Assembly (NCBI GenBank): GCA_950295325.1
Contig: OX485806.1
Location: forward strand, 20,150,001 to 20,214,000
DNA length: 64,000 nucleotides
Direction of reading: 5' to 3'
Origin: Polytrichum commune
Lineage: Eukaryota; Streptophyta; Polytrichopsida; Polytrichales; Polytrichaceae
The notes beneath the pieces were generated by a model, which ran no database searches, was not told the origin of the DNA, and saw only the letters and a list, made by a program, of their open reading frames with translations. The translations under genes and the position numbers were made by a program. Below, one piece after another: positions 35,327-46,960 of this stretch; within the stretch, counting starts at the first letter, position 1, and each line of letters begins with the position of its first letter.

Positions 35327-38300
35327 CACTCTACCCAATATGGAGAGCTTACAATCTCTTTGGTGGCAGGTGGCATCCCACACAGATCTGAGATCTTTGA
35401 GCTTCCGTAAATGCAGTAAGGTTTCTGCTCCTTTCTCCTCACGACACTGTTTAAATTTTCATAGTGCCACCCAGCAATACCTTGAATTTCATAAGACGGT
35501 AGAAGTATGGCGAGATGCTAAATCTTAGTGATTTCCAGAAGCAACGAACATGCTGCAGCATCCCCCAAGTTTTTGCTTCTCCAGTGCCAGGTCTCAGGAA
35601 ACTAGAGTTTTAAAATCAAACAACTGACACACATGCTCCACTGTATTGAGTTCTCAACTAGATAGAGCAACCCAATGGAGAGACAGTCATCAGCAACTCC
35701 CTAAACTGCCGTAGCAGTTTTCTTCCCTCAAAACCATCTCTGTTTTATTTGCAAGTGACCACCAGTCACTTGAATCTGAAAAGAAGGTAGATGCATTGTG
35801 AGATGCTAAATGCTCAAACCTTAGTGATTTATTGCAGTCAACAAACATGTTGCAACATGCCCCAAGTTCTTCATTGTCCAGTATGTGGTCTTAGGAATCT
35901 AGAGTTCTTTAAGGATGCAACTGAAACACATTCCCAATGTGTGTTGGAAAGAGCAACCCAAAGGAGATAGTGATCATCAGCAACTCCCCAACTTGCCAAA
36001 GTAGTTTTCTTCCGTCAAAACCAAATCTGTTTGCGTCTGAAAAGGGATCATCACCAGTCAGGACTCAAGCTTGTGTCAACCCTCAGGTGCAAAACTTCGG
36101 CAGTTCTTACCTATCCTAGAAGCTGCAGCTGGGGTAAACCTGAAGAATGAAAGGCCTCGGTCACTGGAAGTGATTGACTTCCGGAATTGCATCCATTTGT
36201 CGGACTCTGATGTCGATGCACTGTGTGTCCTCCACTCTCGGGTATAAACACATCTCTTCTCCCACCTTTTAAGACTCTTGTTGTGTGATATTAAAGACAG
36301 GACAAAAAGGACCTTGATTCTGTTCCTTCCAGTAAATCTGAGACATACAGTAAAGTTCCCAGCATACTAAATCTTTTACCTGAATTGTGAACGATTTCAG
36401 CTCCATGATATCAATCTGGCCAACTGCACCTCCATCACAGATGCAGCCCTCATTTCGCTCTCAAAATACGAGCAATCAGCTTCGGAGCAACAACAGGTCC
36501 CACCCTCCAAGTTGCTGGGTGCAAAACAGTATGGCGAATCCGGAAACTTTGTGGACCACCATGGTCAAAACAAAAGCCAGACCAAGCAATACTTTGAATG
36601 TGTAGAGATTCAAGGTGAAGCCAAAACTGAGATTCGTGAACTTTGTAAATGATTGCCTTCCAAAAATAAATCTAGGAGGATACAATAGGTCTCATATCCT
36701 GCACAGGTATGTAGGTCTGTCAGACTGCAAGGAAATAAATAATCACAGAAGAGTTATTCTAAAATCTTAGTCACTGCCACCCTTGGAAACAGACATGTCA
36801 CATGAACCACTGAGTCTAAAATAGTCCCTGACAATAGGAGAGAAAGGGAATGGAAAATCCTGCCAGCCATTTCCAACTGAGGCGAAGTGCCGCCAGTATG
36901 TACTTAAGGAAATCAAGAACTCGGACCAAGCCATCCCTGTCTTAATGGACGCCCTAAAGCTGACATCAAAAGAGACCATGCAACAAGGAAACAACGCAAG
37001 CCAGGTGATAAACCAGGGAGATTTCTCAGTTGGCAAAGGACCAGCAACGATGCAATTAATCGATGATGGCAATGCACCTGCAGCATTGATGCAAATAGAT
37101 TCAAGTGGCACCAAATATATGAGCTACAAAGTGGAATCAGTAGGTGACAAACAGCTTGCCACACGGGAAAGGATTATCGTTCCTAACCTTCTCGCCTCCA
37201 AAAAAGTGGACCTCACTGATTTTGCAGAGAAGATCAGGTCGTCAAGTGCAGTGCATGTGGCTGGAGCAACACAGGTTACAGATCAAAGGCTCCAACTGCT
37301 GACTAAAAATAAATCAGATCAAGTAGTGGAGGCATTCACCACCACAATGAATGACATTGGGGTGTATATTATTGCTGATGAGAGCTGCAGACAAGAAGAG
37401 CCCACAAGAGTTGATCCTCAAACTAAAACAAAATATGATGAACCTGTAGTGGAGAAGAAGTATGCCCATTCTCCAAATTCAAATGACTCCGCTTTACAAC
37501 CATTGAGGATGGGCAATACTCCCCACAACAAAGCTTTCACAAATATAAGGAATAAGGAGAGAGAAGTAGTAGCTCTGGTCAGGAAAAATCCCAAGATTTC
37601 TGAGACAACAGACATACTTATGAACGATGGAGCGGACGAGAATGTGGAAAAATTCAAGGGGTTAAGAGCACTCTCTGTTTCAGGATGCTGTGAGATAACA
37701 GACAAAGGTGTGCAGGTAAGCCATGCTTATTAATCACCTCTTGTGCGTGTCTCCTCCCAGCCTCTTCGGAAAATCATCAATTATGAGTTGCCTTGTGTTT
37801 GATGTGGGAGTATGATAGCCTTGATCTGAGATAAAATTTACTTTGAGATTGGAAAAAATGAATCCATCCTTTGTACTTCTCCTCTAAATATGCACCTGCA
37901 GGCACTACTAAAAGGTCCCTCAAAAGAGTCCCTGCTGTCATTGGACATCTCAAAATGTGGACAAATTACCGGTGCTGGGTTACGACTGCCTCTGAAGTCT
38001 GCCCTGGAGGTTTTGACAGCAAGTCAAATGCTCAACATTGTCCGTTTGACATTGCAGCTCACCTGTGACATTGCCCTACAACACCTTTTCCTCACAGCCT
38101 GCCCAAAGGTAAGTTTAAGGATTGCAACAACGTAGTACAATCGCCCAGGTTGATGTCTTCAATGATTATTCCCGACACCCTGCTTCTGTGGTTCATAATT
38201 ATCCCAAAGTGGCCCTTCCAGAGTAGTAACACTTGAGTCTGCAGAATGTTCCCTTACAAGCAACAATCTCATATGATAGACTAGTCTTTGCACAGTAAGT

Positions 38301-40266
38301 AGTTGATGTCAATTGGTTGCTTGAACAGCTTGAAGACTTATGTGTGATGTCCATTAACCTCCAAACATTGAATGTTTCGAGCTGCGTGAAGCTCGTCCGC
38401 ATGCAGCTGAAATGCCCAACCCTCGCTTCACTGGATTTCTCCCTCTGCGGTAGGTCTATCTCCACCTGAGAACATTTTGCATTCAACAACCATCCATTAC
38501 ATGCTATTGCCGGCATAGTTTGGACTTGTCTCAGTGTCATTGAAATTGTTGTACTTAACCCTTACAGGATGTAGGGGCTCAATGTACGACATATACATGC
38601 AATTTCTACGAGCCTCACCAAGTCTTAAATTTAATTCTCTTTGAAACTCTATTTAGTACATTATCTTATGTCAAGGATTAAATAAACATATACTCATATG
38701 TGACATTGATGACGAAATACAAAGTATGTGTTTGTATCCAAGGGCACTAAGGCTGTGTATTTGAACCTAAGTCTTTGATAATATAAAAGTATGCAATCAA
38801 TTTGAATAGTGCACTTGAGGGAGTTAATTTTGGATAGGGTCGCTTATGTCATAATTAGCTGAAAGTGGAAGTATATAGCTCAAATAGACACTTTGGTGCA
38901 TGGAGAGGCCCAGTCATTCTCGAACGCTTAAGGGTTAACTTAGACTTGATAGAGTGACCAATTAATACCAGTTCTTAATTAATGAGCAGAGTTGTGAGAC
39001 TTACAAAATCGGCTTTTTTGTGCAGAGAATTTTGAAGCCTTTGGCAGGTTCTACTGCAGTGCGCTTTTGAGTATAAATGCAACTGGTTGCCGCTTGTTGA
39101 CCCCTGCTGCCATGTCCACTATGCTGGACTCTGCCTCAGGACTGCAGGAGCTTCGTTGTGGAGGGTGTGACCACCTCGATCGCATCGACATCTCCCAGAA
39201 ATCTTTGCTGCATTTGGAGGTCTCTGCTTGTCCATCCCTGAGAAGGTCAGCGCCCCCCGGCCCCCCGACAAGTTGAATTAACCCTTAAGAACACCCAGTG
39301 TGTCTTTATATGGGATATGTGACAATTTGCACAAAATTCCAACAAGTGTTGAAATAATATTTGATCTGGTCCACACTGAATCCATATTATCACAACCTAC
39401 TGACAAGAGGGAGTGAAAATAAAGTCATGTGACGATGGTGATTTGATATACATTTTGAGTCTAGGTCATTTATACGAGCTCAAATATCCCTATTATTCAT
39501 TCTTCATATAGAGATTAGTAGCAACACATATCTTTCAGCATGTACAAGAAACTGGCTGTGTAAATTCAGGGCGAACCTCATTTCACATACACAAGTCAGT
39601 TCTCAAAACCAGGTGAGGGTTATATCCCATGGTGCAATCAACCGATTGATTCAACCCTAAAGAGATCAGAAGTGCCTGAAGTCCTACTGATGGTTCACTC
39701 CACTATGAGCAGGCTGTATGCATATTCAAGGGTATTAAAGGTCCTGGAAGCATGTGGGTGCAAGAACCTGACTGAAGTCCACCTCTTTTCATCCCTGTTG
39801 CGGCGCATGCTGTTCTCAAATTGCCCTTTACTAAAAACCCTGGTTAAGATACTAAAGCACCATCCTATGTCTTACATAAATAAATATAAGCAAATCTGTA
39901 GGGATGCAAAGGTATGTGCATAAATAGGTTGTATAAGAAAATTTGTAACCTGCCACATACCTTTGCCCAATGCACTGGATGTCACTTTTGAAGGAATACC
40001 AATGTGTCTCGGACCTCCAGGTAATACCCATGGATGCCATCAAAGAGTCAGTTGACGCAGCAGTGAAGAATCGAGCGCAGAACAAAAATCTGGCTGACGA
40101 CGGATTTAAAATCTCCATCAGCGGCTGCAACATGCCTGAATCTGTCCGGAAAAACCTAGCAAAACTCACAAAACAATGGAAGGCCTGCTTCAAGTCCTCA
40201 GGTGGTGACACACAAAAAAAGCTCAACCACAAAGCAGATCCCAAAGCTAAGTCCATAAAGCATTGA
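35327..40266 (+). CDS. Leucine-rich-repeat protein (AMN1/F-box-LRR type), 5' end unresolved
   Basis: Exons fitted by splice sites and phase: 35,327-35,420; 36,104-36,241; 36,401-about 36,496; about 36,867-37,715; 37,902-38,108; 38,329-38,449; 39,026-39,245; 39,713-39,842; 40,021-40,266 (stop). They encode repeated cysteine-type LRRs such as LEVIDFRNCIHLSDSDVDAL, LHDINLANCTSITDAAL, LRALSVSGCCEITDKGVQ and LLSLDISKCGQITGAGL, then the shorter LQTLNVSSCVKL, LQELRCGGCDHL and LKVLEACGCKNL. The C-terminus is basic. A long low-complexity insert lies between repeats in the fourth exon. This repeat type occurs in F-box-LRR substrate receptors of SCF ubiquitin ligases and in AMN1-like proteins. No F-box or BTB domain was located, so a ubiquitin role is inference. 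It is tail-to-tail with the NFKBIL1-like gene. Confidence 0.8.
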
Positions 40267-40986
40267 CAACCACCTTGTCACTGGGGAAATGAACAAAGCC
40301 AATATCTCATACGACACCGATACAGACCAATGTGCGTGAGTTGGATTGTCATGGGTAAGAACCCCTAAGTTGTCACTGCACTTAAGCAGGAGAACGTGCA
40401 TAGTCAATAGGCCACAGTAGTGGTGATATAAAAGCAGAGATCTGGTGACTAATCATCATCAGATTTCAGCATAATGCTTTTGCCCAATGTTGTGGAACTG
40501 TGGAAGAACTTGATAAAAAGAAATGTAACCAAGTATATCTTTCTGAGGTCAAACTTTAAGCAAGGATCATTCTGATGAATAAGAACACAGGAAGTCGCAA
40601 ATATACCAAGAGACAGTTAATTCCATGTGGAAATTCATAGAAAATAGAAATTTATGTGCCAAAACTGCATGCAATCTACAACATATCTTTGTACTTCTCC
40701 AAGACTGTTCTCTTGGCACATCTGATGTATTGACAATTAGATAACCTCAACCTCAAGATTCAAAATTCATGTTCTAGAATACATCCTCCTCTCTTTGCTA
40801 ATAAGACTGTACAATTCTTACTCTTAACTTTGGGAGAGCCTTTCCTAACACACAGAAGGCTTTGCACAAAATCACATTCTCATGCATGCAAGTCCTGACA
40901 CCCCAGAAAGCAACGTGCATATCCAGATGATACTGCAAGAAGTGTGGCCAATACTTCACAAGGGTTGGGCATTGGCACCCAAGCCA
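40267..40986. other. Tail-to-tail intergenic region
   Basis: About 720 bp between the stop codons of the LRR gene and the NFKBIL1-like gene, presumably shared by their 3' untranslated regions. No other feature seen. Confidence 0.5.
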
Positions 40987-43900
40987 TCACAAGTCTCTAG
41001 ATGTGGCATTACGTTCACTCGACAAGGAGTTTAGCAACTGGCTCACTGTATTTACACCTAGAAGTATAGCATCCCTGTGTATATCTGACAGTCGACTGCC
41101 AAAGACCTGCAAAAACTTGTCTGGATGCCTGCAATTAAATGCAAAAATTTACTAAATCAGGTTTAATCAGATAAGACAAGAGTGATCAAGCCATTTTCAA
41201 CTGTTACTGAAAACATAAAGTGTTGAGGACTTCAAAAGAATCAGTTTGACATGTTACTGACTATCCGATAGTGTCATTCCAATAATTGTTCTGTGGTCCT
41301 CAGATCAGACTTCTTTGATGTATTTCGCATACATTTCAAGATAATTAGAACACAACTTCATATATCCACTTACCTATACATGCTTGAGGTGTATTCTGAT
41401 AATAACGAAGCTCATGCTACCTGCTTTTTAAATAACTCCCAAAACCAGAGTAGATTCTGATGAAATCACTAGACTGAAAACAAAAATACGCAACAGTATT
41501 TGTTGTGAATTGTTGATTAGCTGCTTGTCAAATTGACACTTGAGAATAAATGTAATCTAAGCACTAAGTGGCCATAGAAAGGACACTGACCATCGAAGCC
41601 GTTCTTGTTGAATGAGAGAATGTAAGTCATGCCCTGATATATGGAGGAGCCCCAATATAAGCTCCTCCCCATCTGCATAAATGTGCACAAATCATTGCTC
41701 ATATCCATCCACGAACTAAATTTCCCACAAATTCCCAATTTCAAGCATAAAAACACCTTCACCATCCCAGGAAAGGATGATTGCTTATTAACATGCTTAC
41801 ATTTTTCTAAGTATGATTAAAATCAGGAAAATAGAATTAAGGATAAACTTTGAATAAGGAAAGCACATGCACAACTTAATGCATTCTTAGTTACCTCCCT
41901 TGTCTAATTAATATCTGGTGCAACTTCCATGATGACACTTATTCCTAAAAGAGTTCAGCGAAAGACCAATCAGCATGGGTGGTACAACTACATCTATACA
42001 GGATGAAAAAGTTGTGGACTAAACAGGAAACCACTTAAGTAAACCAATGCAATTTTGCAATATCATGAAAAATGTCAGTGAGTCAGGAAACTATACCTGT
42101 GCTTCCCTTCCTTTCCATCAATGGCCAAGGAATATCCTGGAACTTGATGATCCCATTTGCACTTTCATCGTTTGGTGAAGAGGGATCAGGAATGTTATAT
42201 CCATATTTCTGTAGAAAACTACTCCACTGGACCTGATAAGACTCCCACTTTTGCGAGGCTATTACTTTCAAGTCCGCATAATCATGCTTGAAATTATTCT
42301 GTTCACCTCCGTTCACTTGTTGCTCAAAATCAGCCTCTTGGACAAGGAGTGTTAAACGGGATTGGTTGCGGAGGGCTTGTATTCCCGCTAACCTTTGCTC
42401 CTCTTCAATTCCAGCCACCAGCTTCCTGAGACCTGCTTCACAAGAGAGAGAATTGGTTCATGGACTTGCCACATATCAAGCCAACTTGAGCAAAGCTGGA
42501 GAAGACCAGCCCTTAAGAACGTCGATCAATTAGAGTTGAGGACATAACTCCAACAAGAAGTAAAGAATTTGAGGACATAATTCCCAACAACAACCTAGCT
42601 GGCTTCTTCAACTGTGTACCTGTCTAAGTACTAAAGCCAAGAAAAACATCCTACCTAAAGAAATAGGAGTTTGTCCACATTCATTGACAGCATATACATC
42701 AGGTTTGTAGAGCTGGAGGAGAGCTGCTACTTCTGCATGGTTTCCTGAAGAAAACAAGGACGACATGTCATTGCAAGGAAATCATCCACAATTTCAATAG
42801 CTATTTGACTATGCATGAGGCTCTGTTTTGACCCATTTCTCAAAGATAGCCTTGAGGTGGTTGACTTACCTATGATGTAATATAGGATCCTTATCAACAT
42901 TGGCATGCAAATCTATAACTTTAAAGAACCTACAATGGTCCTTCCCAGATGACAAGAATATAAGTACTGGAAATATTACAAATTCAGAGAGATTCATAGA
43001 CCTCAACATCAACAAACTAAAGTCATTACTGATTGTGAGATGGGGTGCACCCAAAATTCAGATTTCCTCATTTCCTTTTAGATGGCTTCCCAACAGATTT
43101 GTTGGGTTAGTCCAAACCCTGCATACTAATTTAGAGCTACTCTCCACTGACCTGAACAAGCAAAGTGTAGAGGAGTGTTCCCAGAGTTGGTTTTCCTGTT
43201 TATGCGCTTCCCATCACCAGCCCCTGCACCCAGAAGTGCCCTCACCACCTGCCCCCTTCTTAGCAATGCTCCAAGAATGAAGTCACTAGTTTGGAATAGC
43301 ACCCCATTAAAGATGACAAGAGAGTAAATATCAGGAAAGTAAAAAAGAAGAATTCTTCAAGGTATAGAAGTGGAAGGACAAGATTGACATAGAGCAGAGT
43401 ACATACATGAAGGTGCCCGTAGAGTGAGGCCCAATGAAGTGCAGAGTAACCCAAGTTGTCTTTGTAAGAGATATGTACACCCTCCTTCAGTAATTCAACA
43501 ACTCGCTCAACATCTCCCAACTTTGCAGCTTCATGTAGTAATTTCTCTTTGTCTTCCTGACCAACAGCAAAACCAAGATAACTCAAGTCACTATGGGTTG
43601 GACTTGTAGGTACTTGTCAATTAAACATCTATCACGATGATTTACAAGAACAAACTGGACGACATTCAACTGAACTCACATGCAATATTCCATGATACCA
43701 CATGTTATGCTTTACAGGTACAAAATCAGTACCTACATGGACATAGTATTAGCTGCTAAAAATTAGAGAACCTATGAGGTGCCTACTCACATTACCAAAG
43801 GACGGTTTGTGCATTGAAAATTAGCAGATATCAAATTTGGAAGACCTAGGAGCCTACTAACACCCTTACTAACACCAACGAGGAACATCAAATATTTAGG

Positions 43901-45595
43901 ACTTCTTATTTGGCACCTAATATGTAATGACCAACTTAAATATCAAACCCCTCAATCTTATAAATGTTGATAAAACTAATATATTCCAAACATCTTCTCC
44001 ATGTCTAAATGCTCTATGAGTAGCCATCCTGTAAGCAATAGGGAAACCTAACAGACATACATCCAAATTTTCTGTGGTCAGTACTTGTCGACTAGCACTT
44101 TGTGCCTTGACCTTTCGCTTCTTCACCCTTCTATGGTCTTCAATTACCTTCCGCCTTTTGCAATGCTTTTTGACTGCCAAGGTACCTGCAAACCAGTAGG
44201 TACAAATCAGAGACAGGATGGGCTGATGCAGGCCGAGGATTTCAAGACCTTTGAAAAGCAGCATTCAAGTACAATTAAAGGTCAGTGCTTCTAAAGTATA
44301 CAAGTCATACTACTGATATTTCATGAATAGCTCTTTCTCCAATCCAGAACCAATCACATCTCTACTATGTTCTTGATTCAAACAACACGATGTAAGCTCC
44401 AGTGAACTCATAAGGTGGTTGCCAATGCAGACATGCTCAATACCATGCTAGAATACCAACGCAACATCCAGTTGAACCTCAGTTATTTCCATCACAATAC
44501 TCCACAGACAAGTAGGAAAAGCACGGATGCTCAACACGAGGGAAACTCCACTACAACCTCAATTGTAGTCCTAAACCCTAAATTTTTTATCAGATTCAAT
44601 ATCGAGTGTAGAGATACTGAGAATCTGCTGCAAAACTACCATTCGAATGCTAGATATATGAATGCTACATTGTGCCTGGGTGGCTTAAACCGCATAAGCC
44701 AGATCCCATGGGAATTCCGAAGTTAAGCCGCCAGGCCGGAAGAGTGCTCGGATAGGTAACCTTCTTACCAGTCGACTTCTGGTGCACCCTAAGACGTATG
44801 GTCCGCCCAATCATAGTGGGGTATTAGGTGACCCGAATATATTCAGGTGAACCAAATATTTTTAACCAACCATGTGAGAACGAACCTAGGGGCTTGCCCT
44901 TGGGGGGGAGATAGGTCCATGCTGGCTTCTCATCTTTGGGCCGTTATAATTCTGGTGATGACCGTTTCGGATTTACATATAGAGTTAGACCAACTCGAGG
45001 AGAAAGCAACATCATAACTCACGCCGGTGGCAACATCAGATCTTTCTGTCTTTCTTTCTTTTTCTATGCTACATTGTACTCATCTTCAATCATTTCCGTA
45101 AAGAATCGAGTTGAGGATTTAAATTCTAGATTAAATCACCTACAATGCAATAGCCGGCTTGTCCATGCCCATTCACGGTGTTCGCCTTTAAAAGGAGGCA
45201 GTACTTTTCGAGGGGCCTCTAATAGTCGTGATGCCCGTTTCTGTTTCCGTTTCCGTTTCGGGATTACATAGAGACTTAGATCAAGTCGAAGATGAAGCAA
45301 CACCATAGTTCACACCGATGACAACATCTTTCTTTCTTTCTTTGTGCTACATTGTGCGCATCCTCAATCATTTACGTACGGAATCGAGCTAAAGATTTAA
45401 TTTGTAAAATAAATCGTGTAATTTGCAATAAGCATGAGCACCTTCTTGTGGGGGAGCTGGAGTAGGTATTGCTGACTGTCGCAGGAATGTCCAAGCCTTC
45501 TGGAGTCTCTGTCTTCTTTCAAATGAGGTTCCAAGCGGATTCTCAAGTGCCGTTCGCATAAGTTTCACCGCATCCTGCTCCTGCGGGGTCCCCAT
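40987..45595 (-). CDS. NFKBIL1 (IkBL)-like ankyrin and J-like domain protein
   Basis: Eight exons join in perfect phase to 383 residues: 45,595-45,442; 44,185-44,085; 43,556-43,407; 43,248-43,152; 42,744-42,655; 42,432-42,097; 41,672-41,591; 41,128-40,987. Exon 1 starts MGTPQEQDAVKLMRTALENP. Exon 2 is a basic, nuclear-signal-like stretch (KKHCKRRK, RRVKKRK). Exons 3-5 carry ankyrin repeats (KLLHEAAKLGDVERVVELL, GYSALHWASLYGHLH, VVRALLGAGAG, GNTPLHFACSGN, VYAVNECGQTPISL). Exon 6 has a coiled region, KWESYQVQW and FQDIPWP. Exons 7-8 give LRWHPDKFLQVFGSRL, the J-domain-like ending of mammalian NFKBIL1 (381 residues). The length, order and IPWP/RWHPDKF motifs support the family. NFKBIL1 is nuclear and linked to splicing control in animals; its role in plants is not inferred here. 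Intron 1 holds a 5S-derived element. Confidence 0.88.
44672..44790 (+). repeat. 5S rRNA-derived element, best-preserved copy
   Basis: 119 bp with 5S layout: GATCCCATGGGAATTCCGAA then GTTAAGC at the box A region, GTGCTCGGATAGGTAACC at the box C region, and GGTGCACCCT at the 3' end. The 5' strand of helix I is not preserved, so a functional 5S rRNA is unlikely. A tail follows (CCTAAGACGTATGG, AGTGGGGTATTAGGTGACCC), which I associate from memory with Cassandra TRIM LTRs; a 5S-type SINE is the alternative. Inserted in intron 1 of the NFKBIL1-like gene, opposite to its transcription. It is a fossil or solo copy, with no second LTR seen. Confidence 0.7.
44934..45425 (+). repeat. Tandem duplication of a unit of about 190 bp in an intron
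   Basis: A unit from the GATGnCCGTTTC word to the GAATCGAGnTnAnGATTTAA word is present at about 44,950-45,125 and 45,225-45,405. Shared words include CATAnAGAGnTTAGA, GAnGAnGAAGCAACA and TGCTACATTGTnC. The second copy has extra GTTTCC units. The units follow the 5S-derived element in the first intron of the NFKBIL1-like gene. Confidence 0.65.
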
Positions 45596-45789
45596 TCTAC
45601 TCCAAATGTGTTGACTAGAGTCTACATTCACTCTTTTCGATTAATGGCATTCGCACAGCATCAAACGTATGCTGGAGTGGCCACTAAAGTGCTGCAATGA
45701 CGAAATCAAGTCGTCTTCTAATCCCCGAGAAACGGGCTACTGATTCGCCTCTAATTTTTCACATCAATTACGATAATCTCACTATGACC

Positions 45790-46180
45790 TGCTTGAGATT
45801 CACACTCACAAAACCCCCGATGCCTGAGACCAGCTCCACAACCTAAACCAAGCGCAAAACGAAATAATTCACACGTCTTATGAACTGCAGTGAATTTAGC
45901 TCTCTTCGCATGTCTGCCTCCATAATTTCAACGGCACGCTCTTGCCCATAAAGTCAGAATGAGGAAATTATTATGGCATCCCCTCGAGGCTTTCTCTGAT
46001 TCTTTCAGATTCACAATTGCAAAAACCCCGATGCCTAATACCAGCTTCAAAACCTAACGCAGAACAAAATAATTCACACGTCGCATGAATTGTTGCGAGT
46101 TAAACTCTCACTCCACATCTCTGCCTCCAAAATTTCAACGGAATGCTCTTGGTCACAGAGTCGAAATGACAAAACTACGG
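45790..46180. repeat. Tandem duplication of a unit of about 205 bp
   Basis: The unit from AGATTCACAnT through CCCCGATGCCT, AAATAATTCACACGTC and CCTCCAnAATTTCAACGG to GCTCTTG occurs at about 45,798-45,955 and 46,006-46,165, about 80 percent identical by eye. It duplicates the end of the small minus-strand ORF at 46,074-46,331 (VEILEAEMW in one copy, VEIMEADMR in the other). Confidence 0.7.
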
Positions 46181-46331
46181 CATCCTTCGACTTGATCCAT
46201 TCCACAGCAAATTGAAAATAACATCCTTGTATCAATGCCGTTCGCCCTTGAATCGGACCCCATTGCCTTGAGATTCTCATAAAAGCCTTAGGGTTTGGAT
46301 GGGAGCTGACAAATGGCAGCGATTCCTCCAT
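46074..46331 (-). CDS. Hypothetical small ORF or upstream exon
   Basis: An ATG-started frame of 85 codons (MEESLPFVSSHPNPKAF...) upstream of the NFKBIL1-like gene on the same strand. No domain is recognised. Its last third is tandemly duplicated downstream, which is unusual for a true terminal exon. It could be a first exon of the neighbouring gene, a separate small gene, or part of the 5' leader. Confidence 0.3.
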   Translation of the reverse strand: MEESLPFVSSHPNPKAFMRISRQWGPIQGRTALIQGCYFQFAVEWIKSKDAVVLSFRLCDQEHSVEILEAEMWSESLTRNNSCDV

Positions 46332-46444
46332 TCTTGGATGTCTGGGCCCCTGTCAACGTGAGGGAGCGTTCACACTTGTAGGTAAAGTTGACTTCATTAG
46401 TAACCGTTTATCTATCAAATGGTTTACCTTCAGTACTACACTAA

Positions 46445-46957
46445 GGGGCGGTTTACACTATGGACCAAGAGCCATGACCAAGAAAATTAAATCATTTTCA
46501 TGGTCACAGCTCTTGGCCAAGAGCTGTGACCATGAAAATGATTTAATGGATTTTTGAGTGGCTTGGTCACTCTTGTAGTGTAAAGTGGATTTGGACCGGG
46601 ACAACTTTGGGCTGATTTTTTTAATTTCTATCCCAACGATCTACAGTAACGTCAAAAAAATTCGGGAAAAAATAAATTAAAAAAATAAATTCGGCCAATG
46701 GCTGATTTTCAGCCTTACGGCTCCCTTGATTTCCGTTGAGTCGAGCATTTTGCCTCGCCTCAACGGAAAACCCGTTGGACCATGGCACATTATCCAAATG
46801 GCAGATTTTAGTAGTTTTTGGGGACCTCAAAGTTAGTGGTCATTCTCCTTTTTTCAAGGTAGTGTAAAGCCAAATGGGACCAAGAGCACTTTACTCTCCA
46901 ATCACAGATTTTAGAATTTCATGGTCATGGCTCTTGGTCCATAGTGTAAACCGCCCC
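46445..46957. mobile_element. PIF/Harbinger-type MITE, intact ends, TAA duplication
   Basis: Perfect 36-bp inverted ends starting GGGGCGGTTTACACTATGGA bound 513 bp. TAA is duplicated at 46,442-46,444 and 46,958-46,960. Next to the left end is a perfect 60-bp palindrome (46,487-46,546, centre TCTTGGCCAAGA) that repeats the subterminal sequence. The element sits inside the 3' end of a reverse Rep-A copy, and removing it with one TAA restores the Rep-A ACACTAAAT / ATTTAGTGT arrangement, which confirms the boundaries. The perfect ends point to recent insertion. Confidence 0.93.
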
Positions 46958-46960
46958 TAA

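Noticed and set aside
41517-41765. 82-codon minus-strand ORF as a gene
   Set aside because: Part of it is exon 7 of the NFKBIL1-like gene in another frame; the rest is intron.
44672-44790. Functional 5S rRNA gene
   Set aside because: The 5' helix I strand is not preserved, and related decayed copies share the same variants, so it is a 5S-derived mobile copy.
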